From: Virgibacillus indicus
GTDB lineage: Bacteria > Bacillota > Bacilli > Bacillales > Amphibacillaceae
Direction of reading: 5' to 3'
Assembly: GCF_002266285.1 (NCBI RefSeq)
Contig: NZ_NPMS01000010.1
Span: 1 to 64,000, forward strand
Length of the DNA stretch: 64,000 nucleotides
Positions 1 to 9,263 of the stretch are shown piece by piece. Every line of letters begins with the position of its first letter. The stretch's first letter is position 1. Under the pieces are notes generated by a model that did no database searches, had not been told where the DNA came from, and worked only from the letters and a program-made list of their open reading frames with translations. The translations under genes were made by a program, and so were the position numbers.

Positions 1-24
1 TTCATATTTTTGATTCAGCAGCAT
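1..24 (-). CDS. 5' end of an unidentified gene, cut by the window edge
   Basis: Only the first eight codons lie in the window, reading MLLNQKYE on the minus strand. The start is chosen because GAGGTG (complement of 31-36) sits 6 nt upstream of the ATG. A good promoter with a LexA-type box lies just upstream, so the gene is probably SOS-induced. The product cannot be named from eight residues. Confidence 0.5.
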
Positions 25-44
25 CAGCTTCACCTCTTACTTCC

Positions 45-73
45 AGTATAGAACAAACGTTTGTGTTCGTCAA
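45..73 (-). promoter_or_regulatory. Sigma-A promoter with LexA (DinR) box
   Basis: On the minus strand TTGACG (73-68) and TATACT (50-45) are separated by 17 nt. The spacer holds AGAACAAACGTTTG (plus-strand 50-63), which fits the Bacillus LexA consensus CGAACRNRYGTTYG at all but the first base. A repressor bound here would block the promoter. It drives the truncated gene at the left edge. Confidence 0.6.
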
Positions 74-383
74 GCGTTTTGCTGCCGCAAATCGAAATTC
101 ATCTCCCCCTTACCACTGGGTTACACCTTTCACGTGCTTGAAGAGGGAGACTTCTTTCGAAAAGCTATAAAAAAAGTTTGCTCTCATTTAGTGAAAACAA
201 GCTTTTTATTTACCTCACACCCGCATTTACTGTTTTACTTGCCTGACTTGCATGTAATTTCTTCAATGCAAATCTAGCTATCGGCTGTGCACTATATTGT
301 TTAGCGTAACAATCTTGTCCATTTCGCTGACAGTTATCGGATCTTGGATTGGCATATTTTAATTTCAACTCCCGAAAAAAATC
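74..383. other. Intergenic stretch, no gene seen
   Basis: AT-rich sequence between the left-edge promoter and the terminator at 384-435. I see no ORF with a plausible ribosome binding site and no structured RNA that I recognise. Confidence 0.5.
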
Positions 384-435
384 AACACATTAATGATAGG
401 ATGGTGTACCGTTGCTATCCTATCATTAATGTGTT
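384..435 (-). terminator. Intrinsic terminator of the DUF6155 gene
   Basis: A perfect 19-bp inverted repeat (arms 384-402 and 417-435) is followed on the minus strand by GATTTTTTTC. It lies about 50 nt past the stop codon of the minus-strand DUF6155 gene. The stem is unusually long for a terminator. Confidence 0.8.
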
Positions 436-486
436 TTCAAGAATCAGTGAAATTATTAAATAATAATCTGACCTGTAATTCATCTA

Positions 487-1031
487 TTATTCAACCCAAC
501 TGATTGAATAGTACAAGTCCGCAAGTCCATCATGGTATCCCCAGCCAATACCATCTGATTCAATGACTACTGAATATAGTCGATCCCCAAATTCCTTAAA
601 TAGTTCTTCGTCTTTTTCACATTCCGTGACAACTTTGTCGTACATGGAGTACATACTGGAATAGAATTTTTCATCAATATCACCGTATGTATTTGTAAAT
701 TCTGTTCCAACCTCAACATAAGTTAACATTAAGTCAACTGTTCTCAAGTGATCATTTGTTAACTTTTTAAAGTTAGTAATTGCAGTTTTAGCTTTTGCCA
801 AACGCATTTTTCCAAATCCTTTATTCGGGAAAAATTCATCTTCTATTTCTTTCTTTGTACTTTCATACAAATCATGAATCGTTTCTTCTCCCAAGAACTT
901 CACAGATAGGTATTGCTGTACATTTGGATCGAGCTTATAGAGTTCAGCAACTAAACGGATAAGCTCCTTTTGTCGTATTCCTTGAGTTTCTTTTTTAATT
1001 CAGGAATTTTGATTTTAGTGATTTTTGCCAT
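487..1031 (-). pseudogene. DUF6155 family protein, frameshifted
   Basis: The minus strand encodes a protein of about 181 residues matching the DUF6155 family as I remember it. It begins MAKITKIKIPELKKKLKEYD at 1031 and ends LADLYYSISWVE at 487. The first 24 codons run into a stop after a 4-A run (plus-strand TTTT at 968-971). Adding one A restores the reading ...DKKELIRLVAELYKLDPNVQQYLSVKFLGEE, which joins the downstream frame perfectly. The rest (138 residues from 903) is intact. Function is unknown. The lesion is a single-base deletion in a homopolymer, so either a recent mutation or a sequencing error is possible. It is the last gene of a minus-strand group with the two genes upstream. Confidence 0.75.
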
Positions 1032-1089
1032 TTCCCATCCATCCCTTTAATTTTAAAAGTTCTAATCTCTTCATTTCTATAGAATTGTT

Positions 1090-1461
1090 CTATTTCCCCT
1101 TACTTTTAGCCCGCACATAATGCGTAGAATACAATTCTTCCATATAGGGACTGTCCGACTTCGAAAAGCGCAGGCGTTTCTTTGGCCCTTTTCCCCAGGA
1201 TTTATATACAGTGGTGGATGGCTTTAGATTTTGCTCCTTTGCAACTTTCTTTAATGTCTTTAGTGTATGATTCAGTTTGGCAAGATTTCCAACTGTTACT
1301 TTTTCTAAATAAGAAATTCTTTTAAAACGCCAATTTTCCATCTGCTTGGGAGTAAGCCTTTCCATTTTAATAAGAAGGTCCACCGGGCTGATGTATCCTT
1401 TTTCAGTCATTAATTCTGCTGCATGCCTCCGAACTCTCTTTTCAATTTTCTTTTCACTCAT
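1090..1461 (-). CDS. Conserved hypothetical basic protein
   Basis: A 123-residue, lysine/arginine-rich protein with no membrane segment or signal peptide. It has the pattern ISPVDLLIKMERLTPKQMENW near the N-terminus and WGKGPKKRLRFSKS near the C-terminus. I have seen similar proteins annotated as hypothetical in Firmicutes but cannot name a family. The start has GGAAGGG 6 nt upstream. It lies 12 nt after the UPF0158 gene on the same strand, so the two probably share a transcript. Confidence 0.7.
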   Translation of the reverse strand: MSEKKIEKRVRRHAAELMTEKGYISPVDLLIKMERLTPKQMENWRFKRISYLEKVTVGNLAKLNHTLKTLKKVAKEQNLKPSTTVYKSWGKGPKKRLRFSKSDSPYMEELYSTHYVRAKSKGK

Positions 1462-1473
1462 GAAATACCCTTC

Positions 1474-1941
1474 CTATTTTGTATAATCCAGATCGTGCTG
1501 TTCGCAAAATTCTATCGCGATTTGTTTATAGCATTCATCTCGATACGCATACCAGTCCTCTTCCAGATCCAGTTCAAAAACTCGATCCTTAAACCTTCTA
1601 AAAGCTCCCCTGCCCTGAATTGCCCGAAGTAAACTATTCCTTGCTTTTGGGGCCTCAACTGAATAGCTAAAGTTCTCGATCATTCTATATTCATGAATAT
1701 CAAATTCTGTTGGAAGTTCCACATAGTTTTCCTCATTTTCAATAACATCATATGCCTCTTCCAATTCTTCCTGCTGCCAATCCTCTAAGTCTTCAAAGGC
1801 CTCTCCTTCCTCCGCCTCCCGCAAATATTCAGTAGGAATGAAAGTCACTTCGCCAGTTTTAATGTTTAATAAACTGCTGCTTCCCTCAAATTGCATCTCC
1901 ATTCCATCTACAATCTCTGAAATCTTCACTTTAGTTTTCAA
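1474..1941 (-). CDS. UPF0158 family protein
   Basis: A 155-residue acidic protein. It begins with a short beta-rich domain (VKISEIVDGMEMQFE, LNIKTGEVTFIP) and continues with a helical part containing ARNSLLRAIQGRGAFRRFKD, the typical signature of UPF0158. Length fits the family. The biochemical role is unknown. It is first of a likely two- or three-gene minus-strand unit with the basic hypothetical protein and the DUF6155 gene. Confidence 0.8.
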   Translation of the reverse strand: MKTKVKISEIVDGMEMQFEGSSSLLNIKTGEVTFIPTEYLREAEEGEAFEDLEDWQQEELEEAYDVIENEENYVELPTEFDIHEYRMIENFSYSVEAPKARNSLLRAIQGRGAFRRFKDRVFELDLEEDWYAYRDECYKQIAIEFCEQHDLDYTK

Positions 1942-2060
1942 ATTAAGTCAACTCCTTTGAATCTGCAATAAATGCTCATCCTTTTCTTCTATTTTATATG
2001 AAAATATACTCCAGCAAAAGACAGTATACAAGATTTTTTGGTTAATTTACTCTAAATAAG

Positions 2061-2093
2061 AGCCAATAACTTATATTAAATATGTTATTGGCT
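2061..2093. terminator. Intergenic hairpin
   Basis: A perfect 10-bp inverted repeat, AGCCAATAAC (2061-2070) and GTTATTGGCT (2084-2093), with an AT-rich loop. No clear U-tract follows on either strand, so it may be a weak terminator or only a structural repeat. Confidence 0.35.
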
Positions 2094-2149
2094 GGCCAAG
2101 GTGCAGAAACGGGAAAGTTTATAAAGACTATTCAGTCAAAAGAGCACTT

Positions 2150-2235
2150 TATCTGGCCTAATCATGTATTCATTCGGTCGCATGTACAATTCGTCCGGTC
2201 TAATCCAAGCATTGTCCGGTCCTGCACCTCTAAAA
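2150..2235. repeat. Degenerate 21-bp tandem repeats (locus A)
   Basis: The core TGGC/CGGT recurs at 2154, 2175, 2196 and 2217, exactly 21 bp apart, within units resembling ATTCGTCCGGTCTAATCCA. A similar array with the same period lies at 41150-41250. An ORF across this array (2164-2490, plus) is judged spurious. Confidence 0.6.
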
Positions 2236-2315
2236 GTATTTATCGCTGAAATAAAAGACTTACTTCTCCCCTCTGCTTTTACAGAATTCCATACGACAGC
2301 AAAGGGAAGAAAACA

Positions 2316-2465
2316 TCACCTTTTTTTCCGAAAAAGTACAACAGATATGATACCCGCCCCAAGGCCGACTGCCCCTCCAGCTTCCAAATTGCCAAGTAAC
2401 AATCCGATTCCAGCACCCAAAAATAAACAAACAGCAAATGTAAAACCAGCTCCGGCATATTCCAT
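2316..2465 (-). CDS. Small glycine-rich membrane protein (49 aa)
   Basis: The minus strand reads ATGGAATATGCCGGAGCTGG at the start and encodes 49 residues. There are two hydrophobic glycine-rich segments, AGAGFTFAVCLFLGAGIGLL and GGAVGLGAGIISVVLF, separated by GNLEA. The end is the basic tail RKKR, as expected for a membrane insert with a positive C-terminus. GGGGTG lies 6 nt before the ATG, and no in-frame start exists upstream before a stop. The two longer minus-strand ORFs over the same bases lack these features. Function is unknown. Confidence 0.65.
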   Translation of the reverse strand: MEYAGAGFTFAVCLFLGAGIGLLLGNLEAGGAVGLGAGIISVVLFRKKR

Positions 2466-2687
2466 TTTGACACCCCATTGTTTTGTATAATAACTAGTTT
2501 ATTAGGAAAGGAACACTTTGGTTAATCAGCAATCCAGTGAGTTTTTTCAAAACCGCAATATTGTAAGCGTTTTTATGAATAATTCTAAAAATTCGCTATT
2601 GCTATACTTCATTATTCGTGTTTAAATGACTAATAAACAATTACAAAAATATATTTATTTAGATAAAATTTCATATGAGGTGATCTT

Positions 2688-3983
2688 GTGGGAAACAAAG
2701 TGTCTGTCGGCCTGTTAGGATTAGGCGTAGTAGGCTCTGGAGTTATAAAACTTATTGAAAATCATCAGGAAAAGCTTGTTCACCAGCTCGGCTGTGATGT
2801 GCAGGTGAAAAGTGTGTTGGTTCGAGATCTTGAAAAACAGCGTGATGTTAATACAGACCGGACGTTTCTTACCACAAATCCAGATGATGTATTAAACGAC
2901 CCCGAAATTGATGTCATTGTAGAGGTAATGGGTGGCATTGATGAGGCCCGTCAGCATATTTTAAAGGCTTTTTCCGCGAAAAAACACGTAGTAACAGCAA
3001 ATAAGGATTTAGTAGCACTGCATGGTCAGGAACTGCAAAAAGCTGCAAGTCAAAATAAATGTGATTTTTATTATGAGGCAAGTGTCGCTGGTGGCATCCC
3101 AATTTTACGTGGAATTACGGAAGGTCTTTCTTCCGATCGTATTCAGCAGGTAATGGGAATTGTTAATGGTACAACAAACTATATACTGACAAAGATGGAT
3201 AATGATGGAATGAGCTATGAAGACGCATTGAAGGAAGCTCAGGAACTGGGTTTTGCTGAAGCAGATCCTACCGCAGATGTAGAAGGATTGGATGCTGCAA
3301 GAAAAATGGCTATTCTGGGTCGATTGGCGTTCTCTACTGATGTTGACCTTGAGGATGTGGAAGTTTCCGGCATTAAAAATATATCACTGGAAGATTTACA
3401 ACATGGAAACAAGCTTGGCTATACAATGAAACTGATAGGTAATGCCAATTTTTCCAATAAACAGCTGGAAGTGGATGTTCAGCCTACATTGCTTTCCAAA
3501 GAACATCCTTTATCCGATGTAAAAAATGAATATAATGCTGTGTATGTATATGGTGAAGCTGTCGGGGAGACAATGTTTTACGGCCCGGGAGCAGGAAGCC
3601 TTCCAACAGCCACAGCAATAGTTTCCGATGTTGTTGCTGCGATTAAAAACATGCTTTTGGGTGTAACCGGAAATCAACTTGTGGAGCCACATTTTAACAA
3701 ACAGCTGAAAACACCTGCTGAAAGAGTGGGACAATATTACGTACGGATGCATGCCAATGATGCGCCCGGCGTATTTTCTGCAATCTCATCATTATTTAAT
3801 AAATTTGAAATCAGCCTTAAACATATCCTGCAAACACCATTTAAAGATGGTTTAGCAGAAATAGTTTTAGTGACACATCAAACATCATTGGAAAATTTCC
3901 GTAATACCTTGAAAGAGCTGCATCAGTTAGACGGGGTATTGGACATAAGCAGCTATTATAAAGTCGAAGGAGATGCTGAATAA
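2688..3983 (+). CDS. hom: Homoserine dehydrogenase
   Basis: NAD(P)-dependent reduction of aspartate semialdehyde to homoserine, the branch point to threonine and methionine, in the cytoplasm. The 431-residue protein has the N-terminal Rossmann motif GLGVVGSG (about residues 10-17), the conserved TANKDLVA (about 103), the catalytic-domain stretch [11 protein letters not shown] (about 155), and a C-terminal ACT domain (about 350-428) for threonine feedback. Start is GTG with GAGGTGAT 3-9 nt upstream. Its stop overlaps the thrC start by one base. First gene of the threonine operon. Confidence 0.97.
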   Translation: MGNKVSVGLLGLGVVGSGVIKLIENHQEKLVHQLGCDVQVKSVLVRDLEKQRDVNTDRTFLTTNPDDVLNDPEIDVIVEVMGGIDEARQHILKAFSAKKHVVTANKDLVALHGQELQKAASQNKCDFYYEASVAGGIPILRGITEGLSSDRIQQVMGIVNGTTNYILTKMDNDGMSYEDALKEAQELGFAEADPTADVEGLDAARKMAILGRLAFSTDVDLEDVEVSGIKNISLEDLQHGNKLGYTMKLIGNANFSNKQLEVDVQPTLLSKEHPLSDVKNEYNAVYVYGEAVGETMFYGPGAGSLPTATAIVSDVVAAIKNMLLGVTGNQLVEPHFNKQLKTPAERVGQYYVRMHANDAPGVFSAISSLFNKFEISLKHILQTPFKDGLAEIVLVTHQTSLENFRNTLKELHQLDGVLDISSYYKVEGDAE

Positions 3984-5044
3984 TGAATTGGGCAGGGCTG
4001 ATTAAACATTACAGCGAATATTTACCGGTATCTGAAAAAACACCTGAGCTTACACTGAAAGAAGGTAATACACCACTTGTCCATTTTCCAAATCTTTCTG
4101 AGCAACTGGGTATCGAACTGTACGGAAAGGTAGAAGGTGCCAACCCAACCGGTTCTTTTAAGGACCGTGGAATGGTAATGGCCGTAGCTAAAGCGATTGA
4201 AGAAGGAAGCAATTCCGTAATCTGTGCATCTACTGGTAATACTTCTGCTTCAGCTGCTGCCTATGCAGCAAAAGCTGGCATCTGTGCTATTATCGTGATT
4301 CCAAAAGGGAAGGTTGCAATGGGCAAGCTTGCTCAGGCAATCATGTATGGTGCAGAGATCGTAGAGATAGATGGAAACTTCGATGATGCTTTAAAAATGG
4401 TGCGAGAACTCAGTAAGAAAACTGACGTAACATTGGTAAATTCAGTCAATCCATACCGTTTAGAAGGCCAAAAAACAGCAGCATTTGAAGTCTGTGATCA
4501 GCTCGGAATTGCACCTGATATTCTTGCTATTCCTGTAGGCAATGCAGGAAATATCAGTGCTTACTGGAAAGGATTTAAGGAATACCATGAATTAAAACAG
4601 ACAGGCCTGCCTAAAATATTTGGTTTTGAAGCTGAGGGCGCTGCTGCAATTGTAAAAAACCAAGTAATTGAACAGCCTGAAACTATCGCTACCGCTATCC
4701 GAATTGGGAATCCAGCCAGCTGGGAGCTCGCAATTGCAGCAAGAGATGAATCCAATGGGGCAATTAATTCCGTAACTGATAAAGAAATAGCGAATGCATT
4801 CAAACTATTGGCTAGCAAGGAAGGGATCTTCGCCGAGCCTGGATCCTGCGCTTCCATCGCAGGACTTATCCAGCAATGTGAAAAAGGAACAATTGAGAAA
4901 GGCAGTAAAGTAGTAGCTGTTCTTACTGGAAATGGACTGAAAGATCCGCAAACAGCTATTGACCAGCTTGATGTTAATCCTGTATCATTGCCAAATGATG
5001 AAAAAGCAGTAATGGATTATGTGGAATCTATGGTGAGCCAATGA
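3983..5044 (+). CDS. thrC: Threonine synthase
   Basis: Pyridoxal-phosphate enzyme converting O-phosphohomoserine to threonine. It is 353 residues, the short Bacillus-type form. The PLP lysine is Lys60 in [10 protein letters not shown], with the substrate loop [19 protein letters not shown] and the phosphate-binding glycines [12 protein letters not shown]. The start codon overlaps the hom stop (TAATG) and its own end overlaps thrB by 4 nt, so the three genes are translationally coupled. Confidence 0.97.
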   Translation: MNWAGLIKHYSEYLPVSEKTPELTLKEGNTPLVHFPNLSEQLGIELYGKVEGANPTGSFKDRGMVMAVAKAIEEGSNSVICASTGNTSASAAAYAAKAGICAIIVIPKGKVAMGKLAQAIMYGAEIVEIDGNFDDALKMVRELSKKTDVTLVNSVNPYRLEGQKTAAFEVCDQLGIAPDILAIPVGNAGNISAYWKGFKEYHELKQTGLPKIFGFEAEGAAAIVKNQVIEQPETIATAIRIGNPASWELAIAARDESNGAINSVTDKEIANAFKLLASKEGIFAEPGSCASIAGLIQQCEKGTIEKGSKVVAVLTGNGLKDPQTAIDQLDVNPVSLPNDEKAVMDYVESMVSQ

Positions 5045-5934
5045 GCAGTTTTACCATCAAGGTTCCAGCAAGCACTGCGAACATAGGTCCCTGCTTTGAT
5101 TCAGCAGGTGGCGCTTTAAATCTTTATTTAACTTTACAAGTATCAGAAGCGGATAATTGGGAGTTTGAACAGCGCTCCCCATTATTGCCTGCAGATACAC
5201 ATTACGAGGATAATTTCATTTATAAAATTGCTAAACAAACAGCAGAGCGTCATGATAAACAGCTTCCAGCATGTAAAGTGATCGTTACTAGCGAAATTCC
5301 ACTGGCACGCGGTCTTGGCAGCAGTGCTTCCGCCATTGTGGCTGGTATCGAGCTGGCAAATCAGGCATGCAAGCTTTCACTGTCTCCAAAAGAAAAGTTG
5401 CAATATGGAACTGAAATCGAGGGTCACCCTGATAATATAGCCCCAGCATTGCTGGGTGGAATAGTCTTTTCAGTAATCACATCGGCTAATGAAATCGATT
5501 GGATTCGATTAGCGGACTTTAATCTGGATGTTATTGTATATATTCCCAACTTTGAACTTAAAACAGAAGAAGCAAGAAATGTACTCCCGGCAAATTACTC
5601 AAGGGAACAGGCTACTTCTGCAAGCAGTATAGGCAATGTTATGATTGCCTCTCTCTTAACCGGTGATTACGTTTTAGCTGGAAAAATGATGGAAAAGGAT
5701 TTATTTCATGAACCATTTAGAGCAAATCTCATCCCAAATTTCGGGCGCATTAAAAAAGAGGCCAAGCTATCTGGTGTGTACGGCACAGTAATTAGCGGGG
5801 CAGGACCGACAATGATTTCCTTCGCTCCCAATGGAGAAGGACAAGCCATTGCTGAACATATGGAGACAGCGTTTGGGGATTATCAGGTTAAAACTTTGGA
5901 AATTGATCGGGATGGTCTTCAAGTTATAAAATAG
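5041..5934 (+). CDS. thrB: Homoserine kinase
   Basis: ATP-dependent phosphorylation of homoserine, the step between Hom and ThrC. A GHMP-family kinase of 297 residues with the ATP-binding loop [12 protein letters not shown] around residue 90 and the C-terminal motif [10 protein letters not shown]. The start is in an ATGA overlap with thrC. Last gene of the operon, followed directly by a strong terminator. Confidence 0.97.
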   Translation: MSSFTIKVPASTANIGPCFDSAGGALNLYLTLQVSEADNWEFEQRSPLLPADTHYEDNFIYKIAKQTAERHDKQLPACKVIVTSEIPLARGLGSSASAIVAGIELANQACKLSLSPKEKLQYGTEIEGHPDNIAPALLGGIVFSVITSANEIDWIRLADFNLDVIVYIPNFELKTEEARNVLPANYSREQATSASSIGNVMIASLLTGDYVLAGKMMEKDLFHEPFRANLIPNFGRIKKEAKLSGVYGTVISGAGPTMISFAPNGEGQAIAEHMETAFGDYQVKTLEIDRDGLQVIK

Positions 5935-5940
5935 TTGGGT

Positions 5941-5974
5941 AGAGCTGTGGAATAATCCACAGCTCTTTTATTTT
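5941..5974 (+). terminator. Intrinsic terminator of hom-thrC-thrB
   Basis: Perfect 10-bp stem AGAGCTGTGG/CCACAGCTCT with a 6-nt loop, followed by TTTATTTT, seven bases after the thrB stop. Confidence 0.92.
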
Positions 5975-6131
5975 ACCTTATCATCCAAAAACTAAACAGT
6001 CCTGTCATTACATGGAACAAAAAGATTTTGCTCGACTAGGGTGTGAATATTATTCTCCCTGAAGAGCTTTAGTTCAAATATACAAATTAAGAAGTCTGCT
6101 TTGAAAAAATATCAAAACAGACCTAAACTTT

Positions 6132-7328
6132 TCATCCACTTTTCTTTACTACCAGCACTTTCAAATAATTTCCCTGTGGAAAGTTTCGGTCCACCTGGAA
6201 GTCTGCTGGCAGCGAAAACTCTTCAAGGATTTTATATTTAACATTCATGTCACTGAATGCCTCACGTATAAAACCTTTAAATTTCTTCATGCCAAATGTC
6301 GCATTATTCGTTGAAGCAATAATGACACCGTTTTTCTCCGTTATTTCAATTGTGTCTTTAATGAGTGAAGGGTAATCTTTTGCTGTGCTGAACGTACGTT
6401 TTTTTGAACGGGCAAAACTCGGCGGGTCCAGAATAACCAAATCGAACTTCAAATTCTTCCGCTTTGCATAGTTAAAATAGTCAAAGACATCCATCACAAT
6501 TATATCCTGCTGCTCAAAATCAATACCGTTCACACTGAACTGCTCGATTGTCTTAGCTTTACTGCGTTTCGCCAAATCGACACTTGTTGTCTTCATAGCT
6601 CCACCAAGTGCAGCAGCGACAGAAAAGGCTCCTGTATAGGAAAATGTATTTAACACATTTTTATCCTTTGCATATTTATCCCGTATCACCTTTCGAACAT
6701 CACGCTGATCCAGGAAAACCCCAACCATTGCACCATCATTCAAATAAACTGCATAGTTTACTCCGTTTTCCTTTACAATTATTGGGAATTCTCCACGTTC
6801 ACCTTTCAGAAAATCGTCATCATCAATATATTGGCCTTTTGTGTCAAAGCGCTTTTTCTCATAAATTGCTTTATAATCTCCAAGTTCGTCAATTGCTCGA
6901 ATTACCAATTCCTTAAATGTATAAATTCCTTCACTGTACCAGCTGATTAAATAATACCCATCAAAATAATCAATTGTCAGTCCGCCAATACCATCACCTT
7001 CCCCATTGAAGACGCGAAAAGCATTGGTATTTTCATCCTTATAAAACGACTGCCTTTTATTGATTGCTGTCAGAATTTTTGTTTTGAAAAAAGTAAAATC
7101 AATTTTTTCTCCCTGTTTCTCAGTTAACACCCAGCCAAGTCCTTTGTTTTGCTTTCCATAATAGCCTTTCGCAATGAACTGGTTATTCTTATCCAGTAGG
7201 TGAATAATTCTGCCTTCTTCTTTCAAGACATTTGGGTTAGTGATGGCATCTTTGCTTATCAGTGGATACCCGCTTTTATATTTGTTTATAAAATTTCCTT
7301 TTACTTTCAAATCGATTACCGGCTTCAT
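6132..7328 (-). CDS. Class I rRNA (cytosine-C5) methyltransferase, RlmI-like
   Basis: SAM-dependent RNA m5C methyltransferase of the RlmI/YwbD type, expected to act on 23S rRNA. The 398 residues start with a PUA domain (about 1-75), then the EEHUD-like region, then a Rossmann methyltransferase with the SAM motif LNTFSYTGAF (about 230) and the active-site motif ILDPPSFARS (about 305). Monocistronic on the minus strand, convergent with the threonine operon. RNA target is inferred from the family. Confidence 0.88.
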   Translation of the reverse strand: MKPVIDLKVKGNFINKYKSGYPLISKDAITNPNVLKEEGRIIHLLDKNNQFIAKGYYGKQNKGLGWVLTEKQGEKIDFTFFKTKILTAINKRQSFYKDENTNAFRVFNGEGDGIGGLTIDYFDGYYLISWYSEGIYTFKELVIRAIDELGDYKAIYEKKRFDTKGQYIDDDDFLKGERGEFPIIVKENGVNYAVYLNDGAMVGVFLDQRDVRKVIRDKYAKDKNVLNTFSYTGAFSVAAALGGAMKTTSVDLAKRSKAKTIEQFSVNGIDFEQQDIIVMDVFDYFNYAKRKNLKFDLVILDPPSFARSKKRTFSTAKDYPSLIKDTIEITEKNGVIIASTNNATFGMKKFKGFIREAFSDMNVKYKILEEFSLPADFQVDRNFPQGNYLKVLVVKKSG

Positions 7329-7404
7329 AGTTTCATCCTATCTCGCTTTTTCCTCATTATCGCATGCTGAATGAAAAAGTGAAAGGATTCACTGGACCAG
7401 TCAA

Positions 7405-7929
7405 TTAGAAATACGGATAATCAGGATCTCCTGTGTTATGCTGTTCGGGGAAAAGAAACCGCTCAACATAAGGAGAAGAGATATTATGAAGCAGAAAGTT
7501 AGCGCCTATCTCAATCATACACACTTTGGCATCTTCCGCAGTCCGCTTGCCGGTCACGATATCATTGAATAGGTTTATTGACAGCATATTCATTTCTTCC
7601 TTATCACAAATAGCTGTGACTTCCCCCCTTGTACGGTCCGGATAACAGCTTCCATCGTAAAATGCAATGTCATCAAACAAATCGACTGGTGTTCTATAAT
7701 TAATTGTCTGCTCCAAAAAATCCGGATGCGGTGTTGGAAAATTATGTGGTACAGCATCACGATGGACAATTGTTCGCTTCCATGGGCCGTTGTTATGCCA
7801 AATTAGCCTGCTTGCTGTCGCCTCCTGTGGAACTCCGTACTTCTCAATAATTTTCATTGCCCCTTCTTTCTGCTTCTCTGGCCAATTCGCAATTATTTGC
7901 TTTACAAAATCTGAAAGCTCATTATTCAT
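7405..7929 (-). CDS. Conserved hypothetical protein, 174 aa
   Basis: Soluble protein without signal or membrane segment. It carries conserved-looking stretches RLIWHNNGPWKRTIVHRDAVPH and HPDFLEQTINYRVP-like TINYRTPVDLFDDIAFYDGS that suggest a defined fold with several His/Asp residues, possibly an enzyme. I do not recognise a named domain. GGGAGGT lies 8 nt before the ATG. It stands alone, 77 nt upstream of the rlmI-like gene on the same strand. Confidence 0.65.
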   Translation of the reverse strand: MNNELSDFVKQIIANWPEKQKEGAMKIIEKYGVPQEATASRLIWHNNGPWKRTIVHRDAVPHNFPTPHPDFLEQTINYRTPVDLFDDIAFYDGSCYPDRTRGEVTAICDKEEMNMLSINLFNDIVTGKRTAEDAKVCMIEIGANFLLHNISSPYVERFLFPEQHNTGDPDYPYF

Positions 7930-8111
7930 ACAGATACCTCCCCATGCAGTGTATGTGGGAGATATCTAAATGGTACTTTAAAGAACATTTGATTCTATAG
8001 AATATATTTTGCCAGCTTGTTATAATTGGAACTCATTTAGTTTTCTGATACATTGACTTTTAAAGCAATAGTTTTCGGTTAGATGAGTATGCTTGAGAAT
8101 GGGGAAGAGTT

Positions 8112-9209
8112 ATGGGTATTAACGATATTATTATTTTCATCGTAGCAGGTTTTGTTTGTTTAGGGGCAATTGATAAATGTTTAGGGAATAAACTGGGTTT
8201 TGGTGAGCGGTTCACAGATGGCTTTAAGGCGATGGGTCCGCTTGCTCTGGCTATGGTCGGAATCATATCATTGGCACCTGTTATCGCATCTGTTTTAACT
8301 CCCGTAATCGCCCCGGTCTACGGTCTGATTGGAGCAGATCCTGCTTCATTTGCGAATACTATTTTAGCAATAGATATGGGCGGCTATTCATTAGCGCAAG
8401 AAATGGGAGAAACCCCGGATGCAGCTTTGTTCTCATGGGTGTTTTTAGGAACAATGATGGGTGTAACCATTGTTTTTACGATCCCGGTCGCACTTGGAAT
8501 TATAGAAAAGGAAGATCATCCCTATTTTGCAAAAGGAGTTTTATTGGGACTAATCACTATTCCCATAGGCTGTCTCGTTGGTGGATTGGCTGCAAACTTA
8601 AATATTGTAATGATCCTAAAGAATTTATTGCCAACCATTCTTTTTTCCATATTTATTGCCATCGGATTATGGAAAAAACCAGAAAAAATGATAACCGGTT
8701 TTTCAATCTTTGGCCGGTTTGTGGAAATCATAGCCATTATAGGTTTAACCGCCATCATTATTGAAACATTAACAGGCATTGTCGTTATCCCGAACATGGC
8801 ACCAATCAGTGAAGGCATTCAGATTGTCGGTTCAATCGCGATATTTCTTGCTGGAGCATTTCCAATGGTTTTGTTTATTTCTAAAGTATTTAAAAAACCA
8901 CTGGATAAAATAGGGGAAAGTCTCGGAATTAATGATGTTTCAACAGCTGGCTTTGTGGCGTCACTTGCCCATAACATCCCAATGCTGACATTATTAAAGG
9001 ATATGGACCCTAAAGGAAAAGTGATCAATGTAGCTTTTGCAGTCAGCGGTGCTTTTGTATTTGGTGGCCACTTGGGCTTTGTCGCTGGAATCGAAAAGGA
9101 AATGGTATTTGCAATGATTATTGGAAAACTTACCGGAGGAATCAGTGCGGTGCTTCTAGCTATTATTACTTCAAGAAAACCGGAAAAATCGCTGAAGCAA
9201 AGTGCCTGA
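8112..9209 (+). CDS. eutH: EutH-type ethanolamine transporter
   Basis: Integral membrane protein of 365 residues with about ten hydrophobic segments. It matches the EutH family (IFIVAGFVCLGAIDKCLGNK at the start, LAIDMGGYSLAQEMG around 100, SLAHNIPML and FGGHLGFVAG near the C-terminus). EutH moves protonated ethanolamine at low pH in bacteria that degrade it. No eutBC, eutA or microcompartment gene is nearby, so here it is an orphan transporter and the real substrate is uncertain. SD GGGAAGAG precedes the ATG. The last codons form the left arm of a hairpin. Confidence 0.85.
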   Translation: MGINDIIIFIVAGFVCLGAIDKCLGNKLGFGERFTDGFKAMGPLALAMVGIISLAPVIASVLTPVIAPVYGLIGADPASFANTILAIDMGGYSLAQEMGETPDAALFSWVFLGTMMGVTIVFTIPVALGIIEKEDHPYFAKGVLLGLITIPIGCLVGGLAANLNIVMILKNLLPTILFSIFIAIGLWKKPEKMITGFSIFGRFVEIIAIIGLTAIIIETLTGIVVIPNMAPISEGIQIVGSIAIFLAGAFPMVLFISKVFKKPLDKIGESLGINDVSTAGFVASLAHNIPMLTLLKDMDPKGKVINVAFAVSGAFVFGGHLGFVAGIEKEMVFAMIIGKLTGGISAVLLAIITSRKPEKSLKQSA

Positions 9210-9230
9210 ACTAATCAGGTGCTTTGCTTC
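9194..9230 (+). terminator. Hairpin at the end of eutH, near-copy of 11418-11454
   Basis: 15-nt arms (9194-9208 and 9216-9230) pair with two G-U type mismatches. The left arm overlaps the last codons and stop of eutH. No good U-tract follows. 33 of 37 bases are identical to the hairpin at 11418-11454. Confidence 0.55.
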
Positions 9231-9263
9231 TATATCTAATAGCAAAAAATTGGAGGTCATTCA

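Noticed and set aside
2164..2490. 108-codon plus-strand ORF
   Set aside because: It begins inside the 21-bp repeat array, has no Shine-Dalgarno, and is antisense to the better-supported 49-residue membrane protein.
2491..2687. T-box or CodY site before hom
   Set aside because: No T-box elements seen. ATAATTCTAAAAATT near 2579 has about four mismatches to the CodY box, too weak to call.
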